A stretch of 64,000 nucleotides of DNA from Pontibacter ruber (GTDB lineage: Bacteria; Bacteroidota; Bacteroidia; Cytophagales; Hymenobacteraceae). Of this stretch, positions 35,038-44,376 are shown piece after piece. The notes beneath the pieces are model-generated. The model was not told the DNA's origin. It was given only the letters and a program-made list of their open reading frames with translations, and made no database searches. The stretch's first letter is position 1; each line of letters begins with the position of its first letter. The stretch lies in contig NZ_JALPRR010000001.1 of NCBI RefSeq assembly GCF_023630205.1, forward strand, positions 1,426,001 through 1,490,000. Direction: 5' to 3'. The translations under genes and the position numbers were made by a program.

Positions 35038-35280
35038 ATGGAAAACGATCTGAACGAGGATAAGCCAAAGCAACCAGGAGAAGGTTCTGTAAAGCAGTAC
35101 ATGAAATACTCTGGCATGGCCTTCCAGATGATAGGGGCACTGGTGCTGGCAGCCTGGTTAGGGATGAAACTGGACGAACATTTTCAGACCGAGAACCCGT
35201 GGTTTACCATTGTGCTGCTCCTTTTGGCTGTAATGGCCTCTATGGTGCTGATTATACTATCTCTTAATAAAAAACAGTAA
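35038..35280 (+). CDS. AtpZ/AtpI family protein
   Basis: This 80-residue membrane protein has an acidic, Lys-rich N-terminus and two helices (about 27-44 and 56-74): YSGMAFQMIGALVLAAWLGMKLDE and WFTIVLLLLAVMASMVLIILS. This matches the AtpZ/AtpI-like family encoded at the start of bacterial atp operons. AtpI proteins help c-ring assembly or Mg2+ supply, as known for the family. It is the first gene of the atp operon, 2 bp ahead of the next gene. Confidence 0.85.
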   Translation: MENDLNEDKPKQPGEGSVKQYMKYSGMAFQMIGALVLAAWLGMKLDEHFQTENPWFTIVLLLLAVMASMVLIILSLNKKQ

Positions 35281-35282
35281 CA

Positions 35283-35666
35283 GTGAATTTCTTTAAAAAC
35301 CTTCTGGTGTTTACCGGCGTGGTCGGCCTTGCGATCGGAGCTCTCTCTTATTTTACCGGCAACGCGTTGGTGCATTCCTTTATCTGGTATATCCTGGCCT
35401 TCTTTGTACTGGTTACAGCGGGCACCTTTTACATCTCCCGCCTGGGGGTAAGCTACGACAGCGATAATTTCCAATTGTACTACTTTGGCTCCATGGGTTT
35501 TAGAATGTTGCTAAGCATTGGCGTGGTGTTTCTGTATGTATATCTGTTCGCAGAGAGTGAGTTACAGTTTGTGATCAACTTCTTTGTCTTATATTTTCTA
35601 TTCACCGGGTTTGAAATTTTCAGCTTATTGGCTAACTTGCGCCCGCATTTGAAAAGGCAGGATTAA
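35283..35666 (+). CDS. Membrane protein of the atp operon, function unknown
   Basis: The 127-residue product starts with GTG, 2 bp after the atpZ/I stop. Four hydrophobic segments (about 5-25, 30-50, 65-87 and 90-112) make up nearly the whole protein, ending LLANLRPHLKRQD. Its position between atpZ/I and atpB matches that of AtpI-like (UncI) proteins in other operons. It may be an assembly factor for Fo. I cannot confirm the family by sequence. Confidence 0.7.
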   Translation: MNFFKNLLVFTGVVGLAIGALSYFTGNALVHSFIWYILAFFVLVTAGTFYISRLGVSYDSDNFQLYYFGSMGFRMLLSIGVVFLYVYLFAESELQFVINFFVLYFLFTGFEIFSLLANLRPHLKRQD

Positions 35667-35710
35667 GTTTAAAGTTCGGCTTTATAAAACTTGCTTATAA
35701 ATCTCTCTTA

Positions 35711-36739
35711 ATGAAGAAGTTATTTATTTTACTGTTTTCCTTTCTGACAATTTCGGTGTATGCCGAGGCGGCGGCAGAAGGCGGGGAGTTTAGGCCCGGC
35801 GATATGATCACGCATCACATCGCGGATGATTACAGCTGGCATTTTGCTGATGGCGTGGTGCTGCATCTGCCTGTGATTCTGTTTGATAACGGACAGCCGG
35901 TGGTGTTCTCATCCAGCAACTTCTATAACGAGAATCATGAATTGGTGCCTTATAAAGGGTATGTTCTGGAGCATGGTCACATCTACCGTGCTACGCCGGA
36001 AGGTGAAGCTTCTCACGACAAGGCTGGCCTGATTGACATTTCTATTACAAAGAACGTGGCTTCGATGTTTGTTAGTGTGGCCCTGCTGTTCTTTGTTTTC
36101 TTCTCTATTGCAGCAAGCTATAAGAAGAACGCTGGCAAGGCTCCGAGAGGTCTGCAGTCTTTCTTCGAGCCACTGATCGTGTTTATCCGCGACGATATTG
36201 CCAAGGCGAACATCGGCCCGAAGTACGAGCGCTACATGCCTTACCTGCTGACCATCTTCTTCTTTATCTGGTTTAACAACCTGCTGGGCCTGATGCCAGG
36301 TGGTGCTAACCTAACCGGTAACATTGCAGTTACGCTGGTGCTGGCTGCCATGACCTTGTTGATCACGGTATTCAGCGGTAACAAAAACTACTGGAAACAC
36401 ATCTTTGCGACACCAGGCGTGCCAACGTGGCTGGCTCCGATCATGATACCTGTAGAATTGATCGGTATCCTGACAAAGCCATTCTCGCTGATGGTCCGAC
36501 TTTTCGCAAACATCACGGCTGGTCACATTATCATTCTTTCCTTGTTCAGCTTGATCTTTATTTTCCAAAGCATCGCTGTAGGACCTCTGAGTGTTGCCTT
36601 TGCAACGTTCATGAACTTCCTGGAGTTATTCGTGGCGCTGCTGCAGGCTTATATCTTCACACTGCTTTCGGCAATGTACTTTGGTGGTGCCGTGGAAGAG
36701 CATCATCATGAAGAACACGCACACGGAGAAGCGCATTAA
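35711..36739 (+). CDS. atpB: F-type ATP synthase subunit a
   Basis: Subunit a forms the proton half-channels against the c-ring. At 342 residues it is longer than the E. coli protein because of a signal peptide and a periplasmic domain of about 110 residues, which is normal in Bacteroidota. Membrane helices begin near residue 115. The key Arg lies in SLMVRLFANITAGHII (about 260-275). The C-terminal helix pair includes FMNFLELFVALLQAYIFTLLSAMYFGG. The tail is His/Glu-rich (EEHHHEEHAHGEAH). It is the third gene in the operon. Confidence 0.96.
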   Translation: MKKLFILLFSFLTISVYAEAAAEGGEFRPGDMITHHIADDYSWHFADGVVLHLPVILFDNGQPVVFSSSNFYNENHELVPYKGYVLEHGHIYRATPEGEASHDKAGLIDISITKNVASMFVSVALLFFVFFSIAASYKKNAGKAPRGLQSFFEPLIVFIRDDIAKANIGPKYERYMPYLLTIFFFIWFNNLLGLMPGGANLTGNIAVTLVLAAMTLLITVFSGNKNYWKHIFATPGVPTWLAPIMIPVELIGILTKPFSLMVRLFANITAGHIIILSLFSLIFIFQSIAVGPLSVAFATFMNFLELFVALLQAYIFTLLSAMYFGGAVEEHHHEEHAHGEAH

Positions 36740-36759
36740 TAAGAACTTTTAATTTTTAA

Positions 36760-37035
<276 letters not shown>

Positions 37036-37040
37036 TTAAG

Positions 37041-37091
37041 CTTTTGTTGATCTCACGTCCGGACGCATGGTCCGGACGATGAGATCAAAAG
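37041..37091 (+). repeat. Strong hairpin downstream of atpE
   Basis: The arms (37041-37064 and 37070-37091) pair over about 20 bp with small bulges, including GTCCGGAC repeated on both sides of a GCATG loop. No T-run follows, so it is not a simple terminator. It sits directly after the c-subunit gene, whose product is needed in about ten copies, and may protect or process the upstream mRNA. Confidence 0.75.
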
Positions 37092-37170
37092 ATGTAGTTG
37101 AAAGTATAGTTGATTAAAAAGGCTGCAGCGCAGCCAAAAATATAAACCTCATATTCAATTTTCATAAACA

Positions 37171-37662
37171 ATGGAATTAGTAACCCCAGGTATAGGCTTA
37201 ATTTTCTGGCAGTTAGTTACGTTTCTTCTCGTACTGTTCCTGCTGACAAAGTTTGCTTGGAAACCAATCATGAGCGCATTGCGTGAGCGTGAGGCTTCTA
37301 TTGAAGATGCCCTGAGTGCTGCTGAAAGAGCAAAGCTTGAGGTGCAAGGTTTGAAGGCTGAAAACGAGAAATTATTGGCAGAGGCGCGTCTGGAGCGCGA
37401 CAGAATCCTGAAAGAGGCTTCTGATGCTGGTAACAACATCGTGGAAACAGCTAAGAACAAAGCTAATGAAGAAGGTGCCCGTATGATCGCACATGCTCGT
37501 GAGGCAATCGAAAACGAGAAGCTGGCCGCAATCACGGAAGTGAAGAACATGGCTGCTGCTCTTTCTGTAGATATCGCAGAACGCATCCTGAGAAGAGAGC
37601 TTAGCGACCCTCAGGCACAGCAGGCACTGGCGCAGGACTACATCAGCGAAGTAACGCTATAA
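37171..37662 (+). CDS. atpF: F-type ATP synthase subunit b
   Basis: Subunit b is the peripheral stalk. The 163-residue product has a single N-terminal helix (GLIFWQLVTFLLVLFLLTKFAW, about 8-29) and a long charged helix with the b-family block KPIMSALREREASIEDALSAA. The C-terminus IAERILRRELSDPQAQQALA binds delta. One b gene only, so it is expected to form a homodimer. Confidence 0.95.
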   Translation: MELVTPGIGLIFWQLVTFLLVLFLLTKFAWKPIMSALREREASIEDALSAAERAKLEVQGLKAENEKLLAEARLERDRILKEASDAGNNIVETAKNKANEEGARMIAHAREAIENEKLAAITEVKNMAAALSVDIAERILRRELSDPQAQQALAQDYISEVTL

Positions 37663-37679
37663 TTAAATAGTATAAATAG

Positions 37680-37709
37680 ATGGTGCCGGAAGCAATTGCC
37701 AGGCGCCAT
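37680..37709 (+). repeat. Hairpin between atpF and atpH
   Basis: ATGGTGCC (37680-37687) pairs with GGCGCCAT (37702-37709) with one G-T pair, around a loop with AATT at its centre. It lies in the 64-bp gap between the two genes, and there is no T-run. Confidence 0.55.
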
Positions 37710-37726
37710 TCATTCTAAAAAGCACT

Positions 37727-38284
37727 ATGTCAGAAATTAGAGTTGCTTCCAGGTATGCAAAGTCGCTGATCGAGCTGGCGGAGGAAAAAGGAGTACTAGA
37801 GCAGGTGCATGCCGACATGAAACTGTTCACCAAGGTACTTGCCGGTAACAGAGACTTTTATTTAATGCTCCGTAACCCGATCATCAAATCAGATAAAAAA
37901 CTGGCGGTGATCAATGCTGTTTTCGCTGGCAAAGTACAGCCGATGACAGAGATGTTCTTTCAGATCGTAGCGCGTAAAAACCGTGAATCGTTACTGGAGT
38001 TTATTGCGACAGAATTCGAAAAACAGTACAATCTGATAAAAGGAATACAAAGAGCACAGGTAGTATCTGCCGCTCCTTTGGCTCCAGCCCTTCGCGATGA
38101 GTTAGGCAGCCGCCTGGCTGCACAAACCGGCAAGACAATTCAGCTGGAGGAGAGTGTAGATCCATCGCTGATCGGAGGCTTTGTACTTCGTGTAGGCGAT
38201 AAACAATTCGACAGCTCTGTGCGAAACAACCTGCGCAAGCTGAAAAGTAATTTTAAAGAAAACCCCTATATCAATAAACTATAA
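37727..38284 (+). CDS. atpH: F-type ATP synthase subunit delta
   Basis: Delta caps the F1 head and joins it to subunit b. The 185-residue product has the N-terminal six-helix domain ([22 protein letters not shown]) and the conserved C-terminal block [29 protein letters not shown]. Length is normal. atpA begins 2 bp after the stop. Confidence 0.96.
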   Translation: MSEIRVASRYAKSLIELAEEKGVLEQVHADMKLFTKVLAGNRDFYLMLRNPIIKSDKKLAVINAVFAGKVQPMTEMFFQIVARKNRESLLEFIATEFEKQYNLIKGIQRAQVVSAAPLAPALRDELGSRLAAQTGKTIQLEESVDPSLIGGFVLRVGDKQFDSSVRNNLRKLKSNFKENPYINKL

Positions 38285-38286
38285 TC

Positions 38287-39867
38287 ATGGCAGAAGTAAG
38301 ACCTGATGAAGTATCAGCCATATTAAGAGAACAGCTGTCTAACTTCCGTTCTGAGGCAGAGCTGGAAGAAGTAGGTACTGTACTGCAGGTGGGTGACGGT
38401 GTCGCTCGTATCTATGGCCTTTCCAAAGCACAGTCTGGTGAGCTTTTAGAGTTTGAAAACGGACTTCAGGCGCTTGTTCTTAACCTTGAAGAAGATAACG
38501 TAGGTGCTGTATTACTTGGCGACTACAGCGAGATCAAGGAAGGCGCAACCGTAAGAAGAACAAACAGAATTGCTTCTGTTAGAGTGGGTGATGGTGTGAT
38601 CGGCCGTGTGGTAAACACGCTGGGTCAGCCAATCGACGGCAGAGGCCCTATTGCTGGCGAACTGTACGAAATGCCACTGGAGCGTAAAGCACCAGGTGTA
38701 ATTTTCCGTCAGCCGGTAAACGAGCCAATGCAGACTGGTATCAAGGCGATCGACTCTATGATTCCGATCGGCCGTGGTCAGCGTGAGCTTATCATCGGTG
38801 ACCGCCAGACTGGTAAGTCAGCTGTTGCAATTGACACAATCCTGAACCAGCGCGAGTTCTTCGAAAAAGGACAGCCAGTGTTCTGTATATATGTTGCCGT
38901 AGGTCAGAAAGCATCTACAGTAGCACAGGTAGTAAAAGCACTTACGGAAGGTGGTGCCATGGATTATACCGTAGTAGTTTCGGCTTCTGCTTCTGATCCG
39001 GCTCCAATGCAGTTCTTTGCTCCGTTTACTGGTGCTGCTATCGGTGAGTTCTTCCGTGATACAGGCCGTCCTGCACTGGTTGTTTATGACGACCTTTCCA
39101 AGCAGGCAGTAGCGTACCGTGAAGTGTCTCTGCTTCTGAGAAGACCTCCGGGACGTGAAGCTTACCCAGGTGACGTATTCTACCTGCACTCTCGTTTATT
39201 GGAGCGTGCTGCAAAAGTGAACTCTTCTGATGAGATCGCTCGCAACATGAACGACCTTCCGGAGTCTATCCGTCACTTAGTACGTGGTGGTGGTTCGTTA
39301 ACAGCACTTCCGATCATTGAGACGCAGGCTGGTGACGTTTCTGCTTACATCCCGACAAACGTGATCTCTATCACAGACGGTCAGATCTTCCTTGAGACGA
39401 ACCTGTTCAACGCCGGTATCCGTCCTGCGATCAATGTAGGTATCTCGGTATCACGCGTGGGTGGTTCTGCTCAGATCAAGTCAATGAAGAAAGTAGCAGG
39501 TACACTGAAGCTGGATCAGGCGCAGTTCCGAGAACTGGAAGCATTTGCGAAATTCGGTTCTGACCTGGATGCTGCTACCAAGCTTACAATTGAGCGTGGT
39601 CGCCGTAACCTGGAGATCCTGAAGCAGCCACAGTTCTCACCAGTGTCGGTTGAAGAGCAGGTAGCTATTATCTACTGCGCTACAAACGGTTTGCTGGATG
39701 ATGTGCCTGTAAACGAGGTAAGAACATTCGAGAAGGACTTCCTACGTACAATGCGTGCACAGCACCAGGATACCCTTAATGCGCTATTGGCTGGTAAACT
39801 TGACGACGAAACCACTGGTGTTCTGAGAAGAGTTTCCAAAGAGCTTTCAGCTAGATACAAGAAGTAA
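38287..39867 (+). CDS. atpA: F-type ATP synthase subunit alpha
   Basis: Alpha is the non-catalytic nucleotide-binding subunit of F1. The 526-residue product has the P-loop GDRQTGKSA (about 170-178), the alpha/beta signature [17 protein letters not shown], the [12 protein letters not shown]alker B region and the [21 protein letters not shown] block. The N-terminal [14 protein letters not shown] helix binds delta. A large hairpin lies between it and atpG. Confidence 0.97.
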   Translation: MAEVRPDEVSAILREQLSNFRSEAELEEVGTVLQVGDGVARIYGLSKAQSGELLEFENGLQALVLNLEEDNVGAVLLGDYSEIKEGATVRRTNRIASVRVGDGVIGRVVNTLGQPIDGRGPIAGELYEMPLERKAPGVIFRQPVNEPMQTGIKAIDSMIPIGRGQRELIIGDRQTGKSAVAIDTILNQREFFEKGQPVFCIYVAVGQKASTVAQVVKALTEGGAMDYTVVVSASASDPAPMQFFAPFTGAAIGEFFRDTGRPALVVYDDLSKQAVAYREVSLLLRRPPGREAYPGDVFYLHSRLLERAAKVNSSDEIARNMNDLPESIRHLVRGGGSLTALPIIETQAGDVSAYIPTNVISITDGQIFLETNLFNAGIRPAINVGISVSRVGGSAQIKSMKKVAGTLKLDQAQFRELEAFAKFGSDLDAATKLTIERGRRNLEILKQPQFSPVSVEEQVAIIYCATNGLLDDVPVNEVRTFEKDFLRTMRAQHQDTLNALLAGKLDDETTGVLRRVSKELSARYKK

Positions 39868-39874
39868 TATAAAA

Positions 39875-39933
39875 GTTATGAGTTAAAGGTTGAGGGCTCA
39901 GAAGCCTTCGACCTTTAACTTTATGCTCATAAC
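39875..39933 (+). repeat. Large hairpin between atpA and atpG
   Basis: The outer arms GTTATGAG (39875-39882) and CTCATAAC (39926-39933) enclose a 17-bp inner stem, GTTAAAGGTTGAGGGCT against AGCCTTCGACCTTTAAC, with two G-T pairs and a CAGA loop. It fills the whole atpA-atpG gap. No T-run follows. Confidence 0.8.
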
Positions 39934-39942
39934 ACATAAAAT

Positions 39943-40833
39943 ATGGCAAGTTTAAAAGAGGTTAGAAGCCGCATCACATCGGTGTCGTCGACGCAGCAGA
40001 TCACAAAAGCCATGAAAATGGTGGCGGCTGCCAAGTTAAGACGTGCACAGGACAACATCCTGCGTATGCGCCCTTACGCACAGCGCCTGGGTGGCATCCT
40101 GACGAATTTGTCAACACTAACCGAGGGTGCTGTAGATAATCCTTATGCTGTAAAGCGTGAAGTTAACAGTGTTTTGGTGATCGTGGTAACTTCGGATCGT
40201 GGTCTGGCCGGTGCTTTTAACTCTAACATTATCAAAGCTGCTTCAGCGCTGATCAATGATAAGTATAGCAGCCAGTTAGCTGCCGGAAGAGTTTCTGTAA
40301 TGGCGATCGGTAGAAAAGGTGCAGATGCTTTCTCTAAAAGAGGCATTCCACTGGTAGGCGACTACTCTACGATCTTCTCTAATATCTCTTTTGATTCGGT
40401 ACGTGTTGCTGCAGAGCGCGCGATGGATGGTTTCCTGAATGGCGAATTTGACCAGGTGGAAATTCTTTACAACGAGTTCAAAAACGTTGCTACACAGATC
40501 GTACGTACGGAGCAGTTCCTGCCGGTTGAAGAAAAGCCAGCGGATCAGATGCATGACTCGGCTCTGGTAGCAGAGTATACGTTCGAGCCTTCGATGGAAG
40601 AGATCGTAAAAGAACTGATCCCTAAGTCACTTAAAATACAACTGTACAAAGCAGTACTGGAGTCGAATGCTTCTGAACATGGTGCCCGTATGACAGCCAT
40701 GGACAAAGCGACAGAGAACGCGGGTGAACTGCTGAAACAGCTGAAATTAACCTATAACAGGACGCGTCAGGCCGCTATAACCAAGGAGATCCTTGAAATT
40801 GTGGGTGGCGCCGAAGCCCTGGCATCTGAATAA
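39943..40833 (+). CDS. atpG: F-type ATP synthase subunit gamma
   Basis: Gamma is the rotating shaft of F1. The 296-residue product has the N-terminal helix LKEVRSRITSVSSTQQITKAMKMVAAAKL and the C-terminal helix with ASEHGARMTAMDKATENA and KLTYNRTRQAAITKEILEIVGGAEAL, both diagnostic. atpD and atpC do not follow; a terminator lies 24 bp after the stop. Beta and epsilon must be encoded elsewhere, as in many Bacteroidota. Confidence 0.96.
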   Translation: MASLKEVRSRITSVSSTQQITKAMKMVAAAKLRRAQDNILRMRPYAQRLGGILTNLSTLTEGAVDNPYAVKREVNSVLVIVVTSDRGLAGAFNSNIIKAASALINDKYSSQLAAGRVSVMAIGRKGADAFSKRGIPLVGDYSTIFSNISFDSVRVAAERAMDGFLNGEFDQVEILYNEFKNVATQIVRTEQFLPVEEKPADQMHDSALVAEYTFEPSMEEIVKELIPKSLKIQLYKAVLESNASEHGARMTAMDKATENAGELLKQLKLTYNRTRQAAITKEILEIVGGAEALASE

Positions 40834-40856
40834 GAAGATAAAAGACCAGCTAAAGC

Positions 40857-40890
40857 AACGCCCATCAATCCGGTGGGCGTTCTTTTTTTA
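40857..40890 (+). terminator. Terminator of the atp operon
   Basis: AACGCCCA / TGGGCGTT stem with a 9-nt loop followed by CT7. It confirms that the operon ends with atpG. Confidence 0.9.
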
Positions 40891-40968
40891 TTACAGATAA
40901 GCAGTTTATCTTTTTGTTAAGACCAGGATTGAGCGGCAAGTAAAGTATGGCATAAAATGCAAGCCTGC

Positions 40969-40976
40969 TATATTTG
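40969..40976 (+). promoter_or_regulatory. -7 promoter box of the PafA-type phosphatase gene
   Basis: TATATTTG exactly matches TANNTTTG; no -33 TTTG was found at normal distance. It lies downstream of the ATG at 40957, so the ATG at 40996 is preferred as start. Confidence 0.5.
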
Positions 40977-40995
40977 CAGAAAATCAGCCAATAAC

Positions 40996-42705
40996 ATGAT
41001 CAGAAGTATACAAAACTATATCGCAGGCAAAAGTGCACCAACAGCCTTGTTGCTGGTGTTGTTGCTTAGCGCCTGTGTTAGAGTAACAAGTACATCCTCT
41101 ACCGTTGCAAGTGAAAAGCAGCAGGTAACAGCCATGCAGCGCCCCAAGTTAGTGGTAGGAATTGTAGTGGATCAGATGCGTTACGATTTTTTGTTCCGCT
41201 ACTGGGACAAGTATGGCGAAGGAGGTTTTAAGAAACTGGTGCGAAGCGGCTTCAACTTCAAGAATGCGCAATATAGTTATGTGCCAACGTATACCGGTCC
41301 TGGCCACGCTTCCGTTTATACGGGTAGTGTACCGGCCCTAAACGGTATTATTGGCAACAGCTGGTATAACCGCCAGGCGGGAGCCGATGTATACTGCGTA
41401 GAAGATAAAACCGTACAGACGGTAGGAAGTACTTCTACTGCAGGCCAGATGTCACCGGCTAACCTGCTGACTTCTACCATTACCGACGAGTTGCGCATTG
41501 CAACTAACATGCGCTCGAAAGTAATTGGCATAGCACTGAAAGACAGAGGCGCTATACTTCCGGCAGGTCACACAGCGAATGGCGCCTACTGGTTTGATTC
41601 GCCATCCGGTAACTGGATCACAAGTACCTTTTACCAGAACGAGCTGCCAAACTGGGTGCAGGCATTCAACAACAAGAAGTATCCGGACCAGCACCTGAGC
41701 CAGGTATGGAATACGCTGCTGCCTATTGATCAATATACAGAGAGCTCTGCCGATGATGTGCCATGGGAACAGCCTTTGGCAGGGGAACAGAAACCTGTAT
41801 TCCCGCACAACATCCCGGCTATCCGTAAAAAGGAGTACGAACTGATCCGCTCTATTCCGGCAGGCAACACCCTGACAAAGGATTTTGCTCTGGCAGCACT
41901 GGAAGGCGAAGAATTGGGCAAAGGACCGTTTACAGATTTTCTGGCGGTAAGCTTCTCGACCCCTGATTATGTAGGACATGCTTTCGGGCCAAACTCTATT
42001 GAAGCACAGGATGTATACCTGCGACTGGACCGTGAAATAGAAGAGATGCTCAACAAGTTTGAGCAGCACGTAGGCAAAGGCAATGTGCTGGTGTTTCTGA
42101 CGGCAGATCACGGCGCAGCCCATGTACCCGCTTTCCTGAAAGATAAGAAAGTACCGGCAGGCGTTGCCAATTCCAGCATAATGCGCGATTCGGTGGAAAA
42201 ATATCTGAATACCACCTACGGAGGTGGCAAATGGATCGAACGGTATACAAACCAGCAGATCTACCTGAACAGAAAGCTGATCGAAGCAAAAAAGCTGAAC
42301 AGACTTGACGTGCAGGAGAAAGTGGCCAACTACGTGATGCGGTTTGAAGGAGTAGCAAGAGCTATGGCTGCCGAAAACGTGCAGCGGGCAGGCTGGAGCG
42401 AAGGCCTGATGAGCAGGATCGCCAGCGGTTACAATGCACAACGCTCCGGAGATGTACTGGTAGTACTGCAGCCAGGCTGGTTTGAAGGCTATGGTGCTGC
42501 CAAAGAGCCAAAAGGTACCACACACGGCTCTTACTCAAACTACGACACACACGTGCCGCTGGTATGGTATGGCTGGAAGGTAAAGCCGGGCGAGAGCTCA
42601 GCAGAAGTACAGGTGGCGGATATTGCCCCAACCATTGCATCCTGGTTATACATACAGGAGCCGAATGGTAGTGTGGGCAAGCCCTTACAGGAATTGATGA
42701 AGTAA
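40996..42705 (+). CDS. PafA-type alkaline phosphatase / phosphodiesterase-like lipoprotein
   Basis: The 569-residue product starts at ATG 40996 and has a signal peptide with lipobox LLLSACVRV (Cys about 28). The alkaline phosphatase superfamily core is present: VVGIVVDQMRYDFL (metal Asp), then the nucleophile Thr100 in PTYTGPGHASVYTG, IIGNSWYNR, STPDYVGHAFGPNS (metal Asp and His), and FLTADHGAAHVP (metal Asp and His). It resembles PafA, a periplasmic phosphate-irrepressible phosphomonoesterase of Bacteroidota, by the order of blocks. Substrate is inferred. It sits before an inorganic pyrophosphatase gene, which would recycle phosphate in the cytoplasm. Confidence 0.88.
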   Translation: MIRSIQNYIAGKSAPTALLLVLLLSACVRVTSTSSTVASEKQQVTAMQRPKLVVGIVVDQMRYDFLFRYWDKYGEGGFKKLVRSGFNFKNAQYSYVPTYTGPGHASVYTGSVPALNGIIGNSWYNRQAGADVYCVEDKTVQTVGSTSTAGQMSPANLLTSTITDELRIATNMRSKVIGIALKDRGAILPAGHTANGAYWFDSPSGNWITSTFYQNELPNWVQAFNNKKYPDQHLSQVWNTLLPIDQYTESSADDVPWEQPLAGEQKPVFPHNIPAIRKKEYELIRSIPAGNTLTKDFALAALEGEELGKGPFTDFLAVSFSTPDYVGHAFGPNSIEAQDVYLRLDREIEEMLNKFEQHVGKGNVLVFLTADHGAAHVPAFLKDKKVPAGVANSSIMRDSVEKYLNTTYGGGKWIERYTNQQIYLNRKLIEAKKLNRLDVQEKVANYVMRFEGVARAMAAENVQRAGWSEGLMSRIASGYNAQRSGDVLVVLQPGWFEGYGAAKEPKGTTHGSYSNYDTHVPLVWYGWKVKPGESSAEVQVADIAPTIASWLYIQEPNGSVGKPLQELMK

Positions 42706-42785
42706 AATAAGTTACGCTTACCCATACCAAGTATAAGAAGTAGAGCGGGAGGCGACAATTAATTAAAATTAACAACAAAGTGAAT

Positions 42786-43346
42786 ATGGAAAACAACAAT
42801 CCATGGCATAGCGTGAGCTACGGCGAGGAGGCACCGGGAGTAGTTACGGCCATTATCGAAATTCCGAAAGGTTCTAAAGCAAAATATGAATTAGATAAAG
42901 AGAGTGGCATGCTGAAACTGGACAGAGTGCTTTTCTCTTCTATCCACTACCCGGCTAACTATGGCTTTATTCCGCAGACGTACTGCGACGATAAAGACCC
43001 GCTAGATATCCTGGTGATCTGCTCGATTGACGTGCAGCCAATGTGCCTGATCGATGCAAAAGTGATCGGGGTGATGCAGATGATCGACAACAACGAAGAG
43101 GATGACAAGATCATAGCGGTTGCAAACAACGATATGTCGGTACGCCACATCAATGATATTTCCGAACTGCCGCCGCATACCTTGCTGGAGATGCGTCGCT
43201 TCTTTGAAGACTACAAGAAACTGGAGCACAAAGAGGTGATCGTGGAGCAGTTCCTGGGCCGTGAGCGTGCTTACGAGATCATTCAGGAAAGCATCGAGCT
43301 GTACAACGCTACGTTTGGTGCTCCCGCAGAAAGAAGCCTGTCTTAA
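42786..43346 (+). CDS. ppa: Inorganic pyrophosphatase (family I)
   Basis: This cytosolic enzyme hydrolyses PPi to phosphate. The 186-residue product (ATG 42786; a GTG two codons earlier is possible) has [17 protein letters not shown] with substrate-binding Lys and Glu, [25 protein letters not shown] with the DxDPxD metal site, and the third metal Asp in a [20 protein letters not shown] block. All catalytic residues are visible. A terminator follows 22 bp after the stop. Confidence 0.96.
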   Translation: MENNNPWHSVSYGEEAPGVVTAIIEIPKGSKAKYELDKESGMLKLDRVLFSSIHYPANYGFIPQTYCDDKDPLDILVICSIDVQPMCLIDAKVIGVMQMIDNNEEDDKIIAVANNDMSVRHINDISELPPHTLLEMRRFFEDYKKLEHKEVIVEQFLGRERAYEIIQESIELYNATFGAPAERSLS

Positions 43347-43367
43347 AGCTTTTAGCTTTTTGTTTTT

Positions 43368-43405
43368 AAGCCTGATGTAGCTCTATGCACGCGTCAGGCT
43401 TTTTG
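43368..43405 (+). terminator. Terminator of the pyrophosphatase gene
   Basis: AAGCCTGA (43368-43375) pairs with TCAGGCTT (43394-43401), followed by a T-rich run. Confidence 0.8.
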
Positions 43406-43467
43406 TTTTTGTGACGGGTTTAGCCGTACTTAAGTTAGGGCCAGGATTTACAAACTTGCAGGTAGAA

Positions 43468-44376
43468 ATGGAGCAGGTACAACCAGAGAAGAAAAACGAC
43501 AACCATGTGCGGAAAACGAAAGCAGAGCCGCATCCTGTGTTGGAGGCGCTGCTGTATAGTAGTGTGTTCATCTCTTTCTGTGCGCTTGGCCTGACCATAG
43601 AAACCTACCTGCTGGCAGGCCTGGAGATATCGTTGCCGCTGGTTTGGTTCGTTTTCCTGTCTACGTTGTTTACCTATAACCTGAGCAGTGTGCAAAGTAT
43701 GTTGCGCGGTATCAGGCAAACAAAACCCCGAGCGCAGCAGTCGTGGGGGCAGCGGCACCGAAATAAGCTGGCGCTACTCGGGCTGGCAAGTATAGCAGGG
43801 GCGGCGGCATTGTACTTATACTTTGACTTGCAGCTTAATTTATGGGTTGTGGGGCACCTGGCCCTGATCTCGATTGGCTATACCGTGCCGATAGTATACA
43901 AAGCGCGCAAGGTGCGGCCGCTGCGGAGCGTGCCGTTGCTGAAGGTATTTCTGATAGCCTATGTATGGGCGGTAGTTACGGCGCTCTTCCCATTGATGGA
44001 TGCGGGGCTGCAGGTATGGAACGAGGTAAGCCTGTTGTTGGGGGTGCGCCGTTTCCTTTTCATCCTGGCACTGGCCCTGCTCTTCGATATCCGCGATTAC
44101 ACGTATGACCGGCACACCAATACCCTCACTTTTCCCGGGCTTATGGGCGTGCACAAAACCAAACTGATGTCGTTGGCATTGCTGTTGCTTTATGGCACCC
44201 TTGTGAGCCTGACCGAAACCGGTGTTACACAGGTAGGTTTGTTGGCAGGTGCTGTGATAGCAGCCGGGATAGTTATGTATGCTTCGCATAAAAGGTCGCG
44301 GTTGTACTATGCGTTGCTGGCAGATGGTGCCATGCTCGTACATTTTGCCTGCGTTTACCTGGCTAAATCCTGGTGA
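43468..44376 (+). CDS. UbiA-like integral membrane prenyltransferase homologue
   Basis: The ATG at 43468 gives 302 residues; a GTG at 43411 lies just after the ppa terminator and is less likely. About eight membrane helices are visible. The second aspartate motif of the UbiA family is present as LFDIRDYTYDRHTN (about 207-220). The first motif (NDxxD), expected near the loop after helix 2, reads TYNLSSVQSML and lacks Asp. It may therefore be an inactive or diverged member. The substrate is unknown. Its 3' end overlaps convergent nnr by 22 bp. Confidence 0.7.
   Translation: MEQVQPEKKNDNHVRKTKAEPHPVLEALLYSSVFISFCALGLTIETYLLAGLEISLPLVWFVFLSTLFTYNLSSVQSMLRGIRQTKPRAQQSWGQRHRNKLALLGLASIAGAAALYLYFDLQLNLWVVGHLALISIGYTVPIVYKARKVRPLRSVPLLKVFLIAYVWAVVTALFPLMDAGLQVWNEVSLLLGVRRFLFILALALLFDIRDYTYDRHTNTLTFPGLMGVHKTKLMSLALLLLYGTLVSLTETGVTQVGLLAGAVIAAGIVMYASHKRSRLYYALLADGAMLVHFACVYLAKSW

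Noticed and set aside
34866..35117. Leftward 83-codon frame in the divergent spacer
   Set aside because: It overlaps the atp promoter and the start of atpZ/I and has no conserved feature.
41452..42525. Leftward frame (357 codons) inside the PafA-type phosphatase gene
   Set aside because: Cys/Phe/His-rich antisense shadow; the rightward frame has all metal-site motifs.
40834..42785. Missing atpD/atpC as a sign of a broken operon
   Set aside because: A proper terminator follows atpG, and split placement of beta and epsilon is normal in many Bacteroidota.
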